From Muriicola marianensis (lineage in GTDB: Bacteria > Bacteroidota > Bacteroidia > Flavobacteriales > Flavobacteriaceae): DNA of 64,000 nt. The stretch is taken from NCBI RefSeq assembly GCF_014638095.1, contig NZ_BMFH01000002.1, forward strand, positions 496,001 through 560,000, written 5' to 3'. Below, in pieces: positions 42,880-51,048 of this stretch. Below the pieces are notes generated by a model, which was not told where the DNA came from, did no database searches, and saw nothing but the letters and a program-made list of their open reading frames with translations. Position numbers and translations under genes: made by a program. Every line of letters begins with the position of its first letter. Position 1 is the first letter of the stretch.

Positions 42880-44157
42880 TTATGGTTTCCGGATCACTGC
42901 CCCGTCTTTCATGACGAAGTAGACCTCCCTCATCAGGCGGATATCCAGGGTAGGATCACCTTTCACCGCAATGAGATCTGCAGTGAAACCTTCCTTTATC
43001 TCTCCGAGATTTTCCAGGTGAAAGACCATGGCATTGGTCCTGGTGGCGCATCTCAACGCGTCCTTTGCAGGCATCCCGTATTCCACCATCAACTCCAGTT
43101 CCCTGTAGTTCTCCCCGTGGGGATATACACCGACATCACCCCCAAAAGCGATGGTCACCCCTGATTCGAGAGCGGTTCTGAAAGATCTTTTTTTGTTCTT
43201 GATCCGCTCAGTATCCGGATCGTTTTGGGGATCCCAGCCCCTGTAGCGCTCTATGGCATGCCCGGCCGCCAGGGTAGGGCAGAGGGCGACGTTTTTTTCC
43301 TTCATCAGGTCGAAGACCTCCCGGGTTCCCCCATCCCCGTGTTCAATGGTCTCCACACCTGCCAGGACGGCCCTGCGAATTCCTTCAGGGGTGCTGGCGT
43401 GGGCTACCACATATGAACCGGCCGAGGTGGCTGCGTCTACCATTGCTTTAAGTTCTTCAGGCAGGAAGGTCGGCATGGAAGGAGCCCCGGGTGTCCAGCG
43501 GTAGTCGGCATACACCTTGATAAAATCGGCCCCATTCCCTAATTGCCTTCTGACTGCCCGGATAGCCTCATCCTTCCCGCTGACGGGTTCAGCTCCCAGG
43601 GGCACGTTTACCCCTTCATGAAAGCCTTTGGGACCATAAGCGCCTGTGGCTACAATGGCAGGCCCTGCCACCAGGAGACGGGGCCCGGGGATCATTCCCT
43701 GATCTATTGTTTTTTTTAAGGCCACATCAGCGTATCCTGCACCTTCCGAACCCAGGTCGCGCATGGTCGTGATCCCCGCCATCAATGACCTCTCGGCATG
43801 TACACTTCCCCTGATGGCCCGCTCAGCGTGTGATTCCTTGAGGACCTGGTCGTTCCAGGAAGTCTCGTTATAGGGATGCAGCAAGAGATGTGAATGCCCT
43901 TCGATCAGTCCGGGCAAGAGGGTATACCCTTCAAGAACGATCTCCTGGGTTCCGCTTTTGGCTTTCCACTGTTTCTCAGGACCGGCAAAGCTGATCCGGT
44001 CTCCCTCGATCTCTACTACCCAACCCGTGTGAACTTCCACCCCATCGAAGACTCTATCCGGTTTTAACAATACCTGTCCGAAGATGGCTATCGAATTCAG
44101 GAGGAGAACACCCATCGCGATAGTTTTCCGTGGCATTTTTCTAAATGACTTGTTCAT
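42880..44157 (-). CDS. Exported amidohydrolase (Xaa-Pro dipeptidase / imidazolonepropionase-related)
   Basis: 425 residues with an N-terminal signal peptide (to about residue 28). Metal-dependent amidohydrolase motifs are visible: EGHSHLLLHP (HxH), VYADYRW with carboxylated-Lys region nearby (FIKVYAD), VAHASTPEGI, IEHGDGG, and FGGDVGVYPHGEN (catalytic Asp). This group includes prolidase-like and carnosinase-like enzymes. It starts on the base after the stop of the next amidohydrolase gene upstream, so the two are certainly one transcript. The substrate is unknown; a dipeptide is likely. Confidence 0.85.
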   Translation of the reverse strand: MNKSFRKMPRKTIAMGVLLLNSIAIFGQVLLKPDRVFDGVEVHTGWVVEIEGDRISFAGPEKQWKAKSGTQEIVLEGYTLLPGLIEGHSHLLLHPYNETSWNDQVLKESHAERAIRGSVHAERSLMAGITTMRDLGSEGAGYADVALKKTIDQGMIPGPRLLVAGPAIVATGAYGPKGFHEGVNVPLGAEPVSGKDEAIRAVRRQLGNGADFIKVYADYRWTPGAPSMPTFLPEELKAMVDAATSAGSYVVAHASTPEGIRRAVLAGVETIEHGDGGTREVFDLMKEKNVALCPTLAAGHAIERYRGWDPQNDPDTERIKNKKRSFRTALESGVTIAFGGDVGVYPHGENYRELELMVEYGMPAKDALRCATRTNAMVFHLENLGEIKEGFTADLIAVKGDPTLDIRLMREVYFVMKDGAVIRKP

Positions 44158-45531
44158 CTACCGATTTTTTACACTGTTAGCGATCACATTGAGCTTTTTA
44201 TCCAGGGTCTTCCTGTCCAGCCACACACCTCTGACCATAACCCCTTCCGGTTTTTTAAGCGCGTCCAGGTTGTCCATAGGGTTTACCGAGAGGAGGAGTA
44301 GATCGGCCTCCAGACCTTCCGCTACCATGCCGAAGGTATCTTCCTTCCCAAAGAATTGAGCCGGGTTCACCGTCCCGCTTTGCAAGATCTCCAGCCTGTT
44401 CATTCCGGCCTCTTCCATCCCCCGGATCTCGTGATGAATAGAAAACCCGGGTACATTGAAGAGCTGGGGTGCATCTGAGCCCAGCAACATCCCGTGGCCT
44501 CCCTCACTCAGAGCTTTGATCAATTGTTGCCGGATGGTGTTAAAGCGTTCCCATCCCTCTTTAGAGAAACCGGTTTCCTGTGCGGTCGACTGATCCTTCC
44601 TGATCTTCCAGTTGGTAAGGGTGGTCACAGGCATGTATTGCATTTCTGGATCCTTTAACAGAACATCTGAAGAGACAGGAGCGAACCAACGTTCAAACAG
44701 GCTTTGCGTAGGGACTATCCAGACCTTGTTCTCGCTTGTAAGGTCAACCAGGGCTGGGATCCGGGTGGTATCAGCAAGACCGGTAAAGTTATAGCCAAAA
44801 AAGCCGTTGGAAGCCGGATTTACACCTGCATCTTCCGGAACCAGTCCCTCCAGATAGCCATCCACATGGTCGATGGAGGCGTAACCGCTGTTAAGGGCGT
44901 GATAGATGCCTACATCGACGGGAACGTGTCCTGCAAAAGGTATCCCGACTTCCCTGGCGGTGGCGACCAGCTCGTCAAAAACTTCTCGCTTGATACCCGG
45001 ATGGATCTTCAGAAAGTCGTAGCCCTCCTTTTGATATTGGGTGACTTTGGTCCTGGCTTCTTCCGGGGTCTTTACCGAATTGCCATTCAGGGAAGGGCTT
45101 GATGTAAAGATCCTGGGCCCTAGCACTTCACCTTGTTCTACCTGCTGTCTCAGTTCCAGGTGGGAAGGGTGCCCGAGCATGCCCCTTATTGTGGTGATCC
45201 CATTCGACAGGTAGAGCAGGAGGGTCTCTTCTACATGCTCCCTGCTGGCGGGGGGAGACGGGATATGCGCGTGCATTTCTGCCAGGCCGGGCATGAGGTA
45301 CTTGCTCGATCCGTCAATTTCGGTCTTGTATAAAATACCCTCAGGGGCTTCCGCAGTGATCCTGGTGATCACCCCGGAGTCTACCTCCACGTACTGATGT
45401 TCGAGCAAACTGCCATCAGAGGGGTCAAGGATGGTCACATCTGCAATGAGGATGTCTTTTTCGGATGGGGGTTCTGCTTGCCGGCACCCCAGGCTCAGCA
45501 AGGTGAGCAAGAGGAAGAAAGTACTTTTCAT
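44158..45531 (-). CDS. Amidohydrolase lipoprotein
   Basis: 457 residues. A lipoprotein signal ends LSLGC (Cys16). Amidohydrolase motifs: EMHAHI (HxH), FLKIHPGI (Lys candidate), FAGHVPVDV (His), DHVDGYL (His), and LLGSDAPQLFNVPG (Asp). It shares the fold and order of motifs with the next gene but little sequence, so it probably acts on a different substrate. It is directly joined to that gene with no gap. Confidence 0.83.
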   Translation of the reverse strand: MKSTFFLLLTLLSLGCRQAEPPSEKDILIADVTILDPSDGSLLEHQYVEVDSGVITRITAEAPEGILYKTEIDGSSKYLMPGLAEMHAHIPSPPASREHVEETLLLYLSNGITTIRGMLGHPSHLELRQQVEQGEVLGPRIFTSSPSLNGNSVKTPEEARTKVTQYQKEGYDFLKIHPGIKREVFDELVATAREVGIPFAGHVPVDVGIYHALNSGYASIDHVDGYLEGLVPEDAGVNPASNGFFGYNFTGLADTTRIPALVDLTSENKVWIVPTQSLFERWFAPVSSDVLLKDPEMQYMPVTTLTNWKIRKDQSTAQETGFSKEGWERFNTIRQQLIKALSEGGHGMLLGSDAPQLFNVPGFSIHHEIRGMEEAGMNRLEILQSGTVNPAQFFGKEDTFGMVAEGLEADLLLLSVNPMDNLDALKKPEGVMVRGVWLDRKTLDKKLNVIANSVKNR

Positions 45532-45634
45532 GAGGTTTCTTTTAGATCGCTTTATTCCCTGATAACAGGGTAAGCACAGAAAGGTAGTAAGAATTCCCGA
45601 CAGCCCTCTCAGAATCTCCTAAAATCCCATGTGA

Positions 45635-47263
45635 TCAACTTTTCACTTCCATAGGAAGAATGTAAATATTTGGGTCTACCCTCATGTGCTCAACCCCTTC
45701 GATCTTTTCAGTTTTCCAGTCCTTCTTCGGGAAGAGCCAGTGGGGTTGATCGTTTACGAATATCCTCACGGGCATATCAAAACTGGGAACCACGCTTGTA
45801 TAGCGGTAAGTGATCTCTCCTTGAGACAGACTGTATTCCAGGACGGGGATCATGGTGGTCCGAAGGTATTGCTCAAAAAATTCGGTAAGGTCTATACGCG
45901 TCTTCTGGCTTATGTAATCTTCCACCTGGCGGGATGTGACTGTCTGGTGATAGAATTCTTCGTTCAATCCCCTGAGTACACTGCGCCACTTTTGGTCGTC
46001 CTCCAGTAATTGCCGCAGGGTGTGCAGCATATTGGCCCCCTTGTAGTACATATCGCTTGAGCCTTCCTGGTTAACGCCATAAGGGCCGATGACAGGCCGG
46101 TCGTTGCGGATATTCCGGCGCGTCCCAACCACGTACTCGGCCGAGGCCTGTTCTCCGAAGTGATAATCGAGGTAGAGGTTCTCAGAATAGGCAGTAAAAC
46201 CCTCGTGTACCCACATATCGGCTGCGTCCTTGTAGGTGATGTTATTTGCGAACCACTCATGCCCGGATTCGTGAATGATGATAAAATCGAATTTCAGGCC
46301 CCAGCCGGTACCGGAAAGGTCCATTCCCAAATACCCATTCTGGTACTTGTTGCCATAGGTAACGGAGCTTTGGTGCTCCATCCCCAGATAGGGCACCTCG
46401 ACGAGTTTAAAGCTATCCTCGTAGAAAGGATAGGGCCCGAACCAGTGTTCAAAAGCCTCGAGCATCATGGGCACCTGCGCAAACTGTTTTTTGGCATCTT
46501 CCAGGTGATCGCGCAATACGTAATACGAAAGATCCAGGGTTCCATTTTCACCCTGGTAGGTGTCCTTAAAGCGCACATAATCAGCGATGTTGACATTGAC
46601 CCCGTAGTTGTTGATGGGATTGGTGACATACCACTCGTAGGTAGTGTTATCCTCGTGTTCTACCGTGTTTTTTAGTCGGCCGTTGGCAACCCCCACCAAC
46701 CCTTTGGGCACGGTCAGCCTGATGGCCATACTGTCTACCTCGTCGTACATGTGGTCCTTGTTGGGCCACCAGACACTGGCACCGAGACCCTGGCAGGAGG
46801 TGGCGATAAATGGCAGGCCATTCTCATCCGTACTCCAGGAAAAACCCCCGTCCCATGGTGCCCTCACAGCCTCTCTGGGATTGCCGGAGAAGGTGATCTC
46901 GAGCTCACCTATCTCTCCGATCTTTTGTTTGTCCCGAAGGGAAATAAAATGGGCGTTCCCGTTGGATGTAAATTCCAGAGGCTCCCCATTTTGCATCACT
47001 GTTCCGATCCTCATAGGTTCCTGGAGGTCTATTTGCATCACCTGCTTCTCGTCCAGGACCTTGTACCGGATGTTGTTTTTCCCTTCGATGTATTTCTGTC
47101 CCGGGTCCACGGAAACCTGCAGATCGTAAAATACCAGGTCCCACCATGCCCTTTCCGGGGTGATACTGCCGCGCAAACTGTCCTGTTCGGTAAAGTTCTG
47201 CTCCTGTCCTGAGGCCAGGGACATTGAAAAGAATAATAAAAAGAATACTACTAACTTTTTCAT
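45635..47263 (-). CDS. M1 family metallopeptidase (aminopeptidase N-like), exported
   Basis: 542 residues from the ATG at 47263, which starts a signal peptide ending LASG; the ATG at 47314 would place the signal 17 residues in. The zinc motif is HESGH (His331, Glu332, His335) with the third ligand Glu354 in WVHEGFTAYSE at the usual spacing. The exopeptidase motif is GMEHQS instead of GAMEN. It would cleave N-terminal residues from peptides in the periplasm. Shorter than the 850-residue full M1 enzymes, it lacks the C-terminal helical domain. It follows the HExxH lipoprotein gene by ten bases. Confidence 0.9.
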   Translation of the reverse strand: MKKLVVFFLLFFSMSLASGQEQNFTEQDSLRGSITPERAWWDLVFYDLQVSVDPGQKYIEGKNNIRYKVLDEKQVMQIDLQEPMRIGTVMQNGEPLEFTSNGNAHFISLRDKQKIGEIGELEITFSGNPREAVRAPWDGGFSWSTDENGLPFIATSCQGLGASVWWPNKDHMYDEVDSMAIRLTVPKGLVGVANGRLKNTVEHEDNTTYEWYVTNPINNYGVNVNIADYVRFKDTYQGENGTLDLSYYVLRDHLEDAKKQFAQVPMMLEAFEHWFGPYPFYEDSFKLVEVPYLGMEHQSSVTYGNKYQNGYLGMDLSGTGWGLKFDFIIIHESGHEWFANNITYKDAADMWVHEGFTAYSENLYLDYHFGEQASAEYVVGTRRNIRNDRPVIGPYGVNQEGSSDMYYKGANMLHTLRQLLEDDQKWRSVLRGLNEEFYHQTVTSRQVEDYISQKTRIDLTEFFEQYLRTTMIPVLEYSLSQGEITYRYTSVVPSFDMPVRIFVNDQPHWLFPKKDWKTEKIEGVEHMRVDPNIYILPMEVKS

Positions 47264-47273
47264 GAGGCTTCGT

Positions 47274-48605
47274 TTAAAACTCTGGATCTTTATCCAGGAG
47301 ATAATGGTAGTCACTTCCCCGAAGTATGGACCTCATATCGTCCGTGTTCAGCAGGTTGAACAAGGCTGTTTTTTTGTCTACCGCATTTTCATAGTAGGAC
47401 TTGGTGATCAGGTAGCCCATGGCGTACCCCAGATCAGCGGGCCTGTCTTCAATGGAACCTCCGTTGTATAGCCAAAGGGAGAGATCCTCTGAAAGGAGAT
47501 CCTGTTTTAATTGCAGGGTCACCATCCTGAAATTCTCCGGAATTTTGAGGTAATCGAGCTGCTCAGACTCAACAGGTGTACCGGATGCCAACTCCCTAAG
47601 GAAATCGCACACCCCTTCGCCTATCACTTTGTACATCACCGTAGTTCCGTGAAGGGAGTCCGAATAGCTTTGTTGATAATGCATGAGTTCGTGCAGGATC
47701 AACTGCGGTAGTGCTTTCAGGTCGGAGATCGTTTCATTTTGCCATTCATTGAGTTCGTGCTCCGGCATAGAAGGGGACCTGCCATACATATCCCCACCCA
47801 CAAAGAGGCCCATTTCCGAGGCTGTACCCCCGGAGTTTAGCAGCCCTGGTACAATATACACTTTAGGAAATACTGCTTTGGGATACAGGGTTTTAAAGTT
47901 CTTAAGAGCGGCGGTAGTCTTACCCCGAAGAGCTGCAAGACTGTCCGGGTTCATTCTGTTTCTCAGGTAGGTATAATATTCCGGGGCCCCATTGATCATT
48001 TGACCATACATGTTCTCGGTATTGTAATACCGTATTGCGTAATAATCCCTGATCTCCGGCGGACCCTCGAGGATAAATGCTTTTAAATAATTTCGGGCAC
48101 TGTCTTTTTCGGCCAGGGCCTTTTCAAAATAGGGCCAGAATGTATCCATGGCCCTGGTCTCTACGGAGAAGTTGTCGATATTACTGAGGACCTTCCCCAG
48201 GGAATCCAACCTCGATTCAAGTCGGCTGAACTCCTCAGTCTCCATACCCTCAAGGCCTGGCAATTTCCCGAGGATCCCCGGGTTGGCCATCCCCATGTCG
48301 ATGGCCCTGTGCAACAGGTAGACAGCAGAGTCCTTATTGTCTGCCTGCAGGTAAAGGGAGGCCGCTTCTACATAGAGTTCTGAGGATTGAAGGTCTGAAT
48401 TGGCTTCATAGATCTTTCTGGCGAGGAGGTCGTATTTACCCCTGTTCTCTAGATGCTCGTAGTCCTCAAAAACGATATTGAGATCCGGGAGTTTTTTCGC
48501 CTGGGATCTTTTCTTCTCAACAGGCTCACCCTGCCGACAGCTCAGAAAGAGTATCGAGGTTGCCAGGATACATCCCAGCCAGCCCCGTAAGTTTAAAGCT
48601 TTCAT
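47274..48605 (-). CDS. HExxH lipoprotein (DUF2268/GldB-like putative zinc protease)
   Basis: 443 residues. Lipobox ILFLSC. The first 130 residues are helical, with a TPR-like hairpin (LYLQADNKDSAVYLLHRAIDMG). The second half includes HELMH (His305, Glu306, His309) and, 20 or so residues later, VIGEGVCDFLRELASG with a candidate third ligand Glu. This arrangement is close to DUF2268 predicted zinc proteases and distantly recalls GldB. Between M28 and M1 peptidase genes with gaps of only 5 and 10 bases, it is probably part of a peptide-processing operon. Confidence 0.7.
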   Translation of the reverse strand: MKALNLRGWLGCILATSILFLSCRQGEPVEKKRSQAKKLPDLNIVFEDYEHLENRGKYDLLARKIYEANSDLQSSELYVEAASLYLQADNKDSAVYLLHRAIDMGMANPGILGKLPGLEGMETEEFSRLESRLDSLGKVLSNIDNFSVETRAMDTFWPYFEKALAEKDSARNYLKAFILEGPPEIRDYYAIRYYNTENMYGQMINGAPEYYTYLRNRMNPDSLAALRGKTTAALKNFKTLYPKAVFPKVYIVPGLLNSGGTASEMGLFVGGDMYGRSPSMPEHELNEWQNETISDLKALPQLILHELMHYQQSYSDSLHGTTVMYKVIGEGVCDFLRELASGTPVESEQLDYLKIPENFRMVTLQLKQDLLSEDLSLWLYNGGSIEDRPADLGYAMGYLITKSYYENAVDKKTALFNLLNTDDMRSILRGSDYHYLLDKDPEF

Positions 48606-48610
48606 GGGTT

Positions 48611-49945
48611 TCAGTTCCTGAAAATACCGTTGGGGAAGACGACCGGACTTTCAAATCCTGCTTCGCTTACAGCAGCTACTCCAAAAAAGAAGTTGTCGAT
48701 GACAATTCCTTCCAGGGTAACTTCATTGACATCGCCCACATGGCGGTAATTATCCCAGGTGGGGGAGGTTGTGTCCCTCCAGTAGACCTTGTAACCCGCA
48801 GCGCCCTCAGACCTGCTCCACTTCAAGATGGCTGAAGGTTCAACTATGCCACCTATCTGTACTTCGGCAGGTGCAGGCGGGGCCCAGGCTAAGGAGGCCA
48901 GGTTGATGGCATTCACGGCGGTGAGCTTGGCGGCGTATTCAAAATTGACGTGTTCCAGCACATCACCATAAGCGATCCCGTCCTCTACCCGGATATCCTG
49001 GTGCTGCTGGGTGTAGTTCTCATGGGCTTCCATGATCCTTATACCCGCGAATCCCTGGTCGTTAAAGGGACGATGATGCCCTCCTCTTCCGAACCTGTCG
49101 AGGCGATAGATCATCATCGGATTCATCTCGGGCATATAGGTTTTTGTCGTCTTATGAACATATCGGGCCAGTTGGCGTGAGATTCCATCTACCTCCCCTC
49201 CGTAAAACCTCCTCGCTGCGCGCTGCCTGTCAGTTTCCGTTGGAGGGACGGGTTCTGAGAAGATCCTGAAATCGCGGTTGCTGACCACTCCGTCTACCCC
49301 TCTTATGTTCCCGATCATGTCGTTATTGAGGATGCCTATAATGTCCCAGCCTTTTTCTTTAGCATATTCGGCGAGAAACTTGCCGCCGTAAAGTCCCTGC
49401 TCTTCTCCGGAAAGTCCCACATATATTACGCTGTTCTCAAATTTGTATTTAGACAGGACCCGGGCGGCTTCTATGGTACCGGCCATCCCACTCGCATTGT
49501 CGTTGGCACCGGGCGAATCATCTGTATAATTGGTAGGATCACTCACCCTGGAATCTATATCCCCACTCATAATGATATAACGGTTAGGGTATTTGGTGCC
49601 TTTTTGTACAGCTACTACGTTTACGACCATCACATCCTTGACGATACGCTGGTTATCCCCCTTTGGGACAAAGCCCTTCTGGTAAAACACTTCCAGGCAG
49701 TTATCGCAGGCATTGGAGATCTTTTCAAATTCACTTTTTATCCACCGCCTGGCCGCACCAATTCCCCTTGTGGCAGAGGTGGTGTCGCTCAGGGTGTGGC
49801 GGGTTCCAAACCCAACCAGGGAAGTCACATCAGATTTGATGCGGTCTGCGGAAACCTCGTCTATAATATTGTAGATATCCTTTGAAGATTGGGCAAAGGA
49901 GGTGGTGGCAATCACCAGCAAAAAAGGAAGCAGATAATTTCTCAT
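48611..49945 (-). CDS. M28 family aminopeptidase, exported, with C-terminal fibronectin-like domain
   Basis: 444 residues with a signal peptide ending TSFAQ. M28 motifs: SGDIDSRVSD (first metal region), SPGANDNASG (bridging Asp and neighbours), LSGEEQGLYG (catalytic Glu-Glu), NNDMIGN, and GRGGHHRPF near residue 300. The usual first ligand His in GHxDS is replaced by Asp (GDIDS). The last 90 residues look like a fibronectin type III domain (PAEVQIGGIVEPSAILKWSRSEGAAGYKVYWRDT). It is first in the operon. Confidence 0.85.
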   Translation of the reverse strand: MRNYLLPFLLVIATTSFAQSSKDIYNIIDEVSADRIKSDVTSLVGFGTRHTLSDTTSATRGIGAARRWIKSEFEKISNACDNCLEVFYQKGFVPKGDNQRIVKDVMVVNVVAVQKGTKYPNRYIIMSGDIDSRVSDPTNYTDDSPGANDNASGMAGTIEAARVLSKYKFENSVIYVGLSGEEQGLYGGKFLAEYAKEKGWDIIGILNNDMIGNIRGVDGVVSNRDFRIFSEPVPPTETDRQRAARRFYGGEVDGISRQLARYVHKTTKTYMPEMNPMMIYRLDRFGRGGHHRPFNDQGFAGIRIMEAHENYTQQHQDIRVEDGIAYGDVLEHVNFEYAAKLTAVNAINLASLAWAPPAPAEVQIGGIVEPSAILKWSRSEGAAGYKVYWRDTTSPTWDNYRHVGDVNEVTLEGIVIDNFFFGVAAVSEAGFESPVVFPNGIFRN

Positions 49946-50139
49946 AATTTTTTTCTGTTTTGTTCAAACCGGGGGATACATAAATCAAAGCGGACCCGGG
50001 ACCGAGTAAAAAACGCGTAATACCAAAGGTAACACCTACTTTTTATATCCGAGGGATCACTGGTAAAAAAAACTGACCTCTCTCAGCTGAAAGGGAAGAA
50101 CTTCGTAAATACTAAATCTCAGGGTTCTTGCTTTGTTTT

Positions 50140-51048
50140 TTAAGGATTTTCCGCCACAAACAGCAGGACCCCGGAGTCGTTATGGGTCGCCATCCTCGTG
50201 ATCCCATCGACTTTATCTTCGGGTAAATTTCTAAAGACCGTCCATTCGTCAGAGATACCCGGGTAGAATTGCCAAATAGTGCTTCCGCTACCCGCAAGAA
50301 CTCGTCCGTCGACAAGCCAGTACACGTCCTGCACTCCAGGGGGGAGGTCTGTGATCACCTTTGTTGCTCCGGATAGTGGGTCAACGGATTTAAGTTCACT
50401 TTTTCCATCTTCCCGGTTGACAAAACTCACCAATTGTGTATTTGGAATTCGGTGTAAAGAGCGACCTACATTCCTTTGGAAGGTGTAGTTGGTATGATCC
50501 TTCAGGTTAGAAACCACCAGGTCCATCCGGTCCTCCACAAGGACGGCTGAGACCAGCAATTCAGGATTGTACCAGACGTGGTATCCCACCTTCAGGTCGA
50601 GCAATGGTTTGGATTTCCCGGATTTCCAATCGTATCTGTAAAGGAGCTGCTTCCCATCTCTATCTAGTCGGATGGCCGAAAAGTCCTCACTTCCCGGGAT
50701 CCTGGTAGGGGAATATTCTCCCCCTCCCGGGGTATCTGTTTTCCATACCTTTCGGTTGTCAGAAAGGGAATAGGCTACCACATCCGTTTGTCCGTTCCTT
50801 GTGGATGAGAAAAGTATAAGAGAATCGTTGTAGAATGAGGGCTGGTTGTCATAACCGTCATTATCCGACAGATTCCTGATCTCGTTCTTTGCAACCTGCC
50901 GGGAAGTAGATCGCAGGTCTATCAGGTAAACTTCTGTTTCCGTCTGGGAGTAAATCAATGCTGGGATAAAAGCAAGGATGACGGCCAGTGGGATGCTGAG
51001 TCTATCCGACCTTTTTTTCAGTAAAACGGGAGAGGAGGTCACGGACAT
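50140..51048 (-). CDS. Exported TolB-like beta-propeller protein
   Basis: 302 residues. A hydrophobic signal segment lies at about residues 19-34, ending IYSQ. The mature part has TolB/WD40-like repeats (NQPSFYNDSLILFSSTRNGQTDV, YSPTRIPGSEDFSAIRLDRDGKQLLYRYDWKSG), compatible with a six-bladed propeller of about 270 residues. Its start overlaps the 3' end of the trehalose enzyme gene by 47 bases, so it is likely expressed by coupling. The relation to trehalose is unclear. Confidence 0.65.
   Translation of the reverse strand: MSVTSSPVLLKKRSDRLSIPLAVILAFIPALIYSQTETEVYLIDLRSTSRQVAKNEIRNLSDNDGYDNQPSFYNDSLILFSSTRNGQTDVVAYSLSDNRKVWKTDTPGGGEYSPTRIPGSEDFSAIRLDRDGKQLLYRYDWKSGKSKPLLDLKVGYHVWYNPELLVSAVLVEDRMDLVVSNLKDHTNYTFQRNVGRSLHRIPNTQLVSFVNREDGKSELKSVDPLSGATKVITDLPPGVQDVYWLVDGRVLAGSGSTIWQFYPGISDEWTVFRNLPEDKVDGITRMATHNDSGVLLFVAENP

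Noticed and set aside
45553-45566. CCCTG/CAGGG hairpin between the M1 peptidase gene and the amidohydrolase gene
   Set aside because: Five-base stem with no T run on either strand and placed just upstream of a start codon; too weak to call a terminator or operator.
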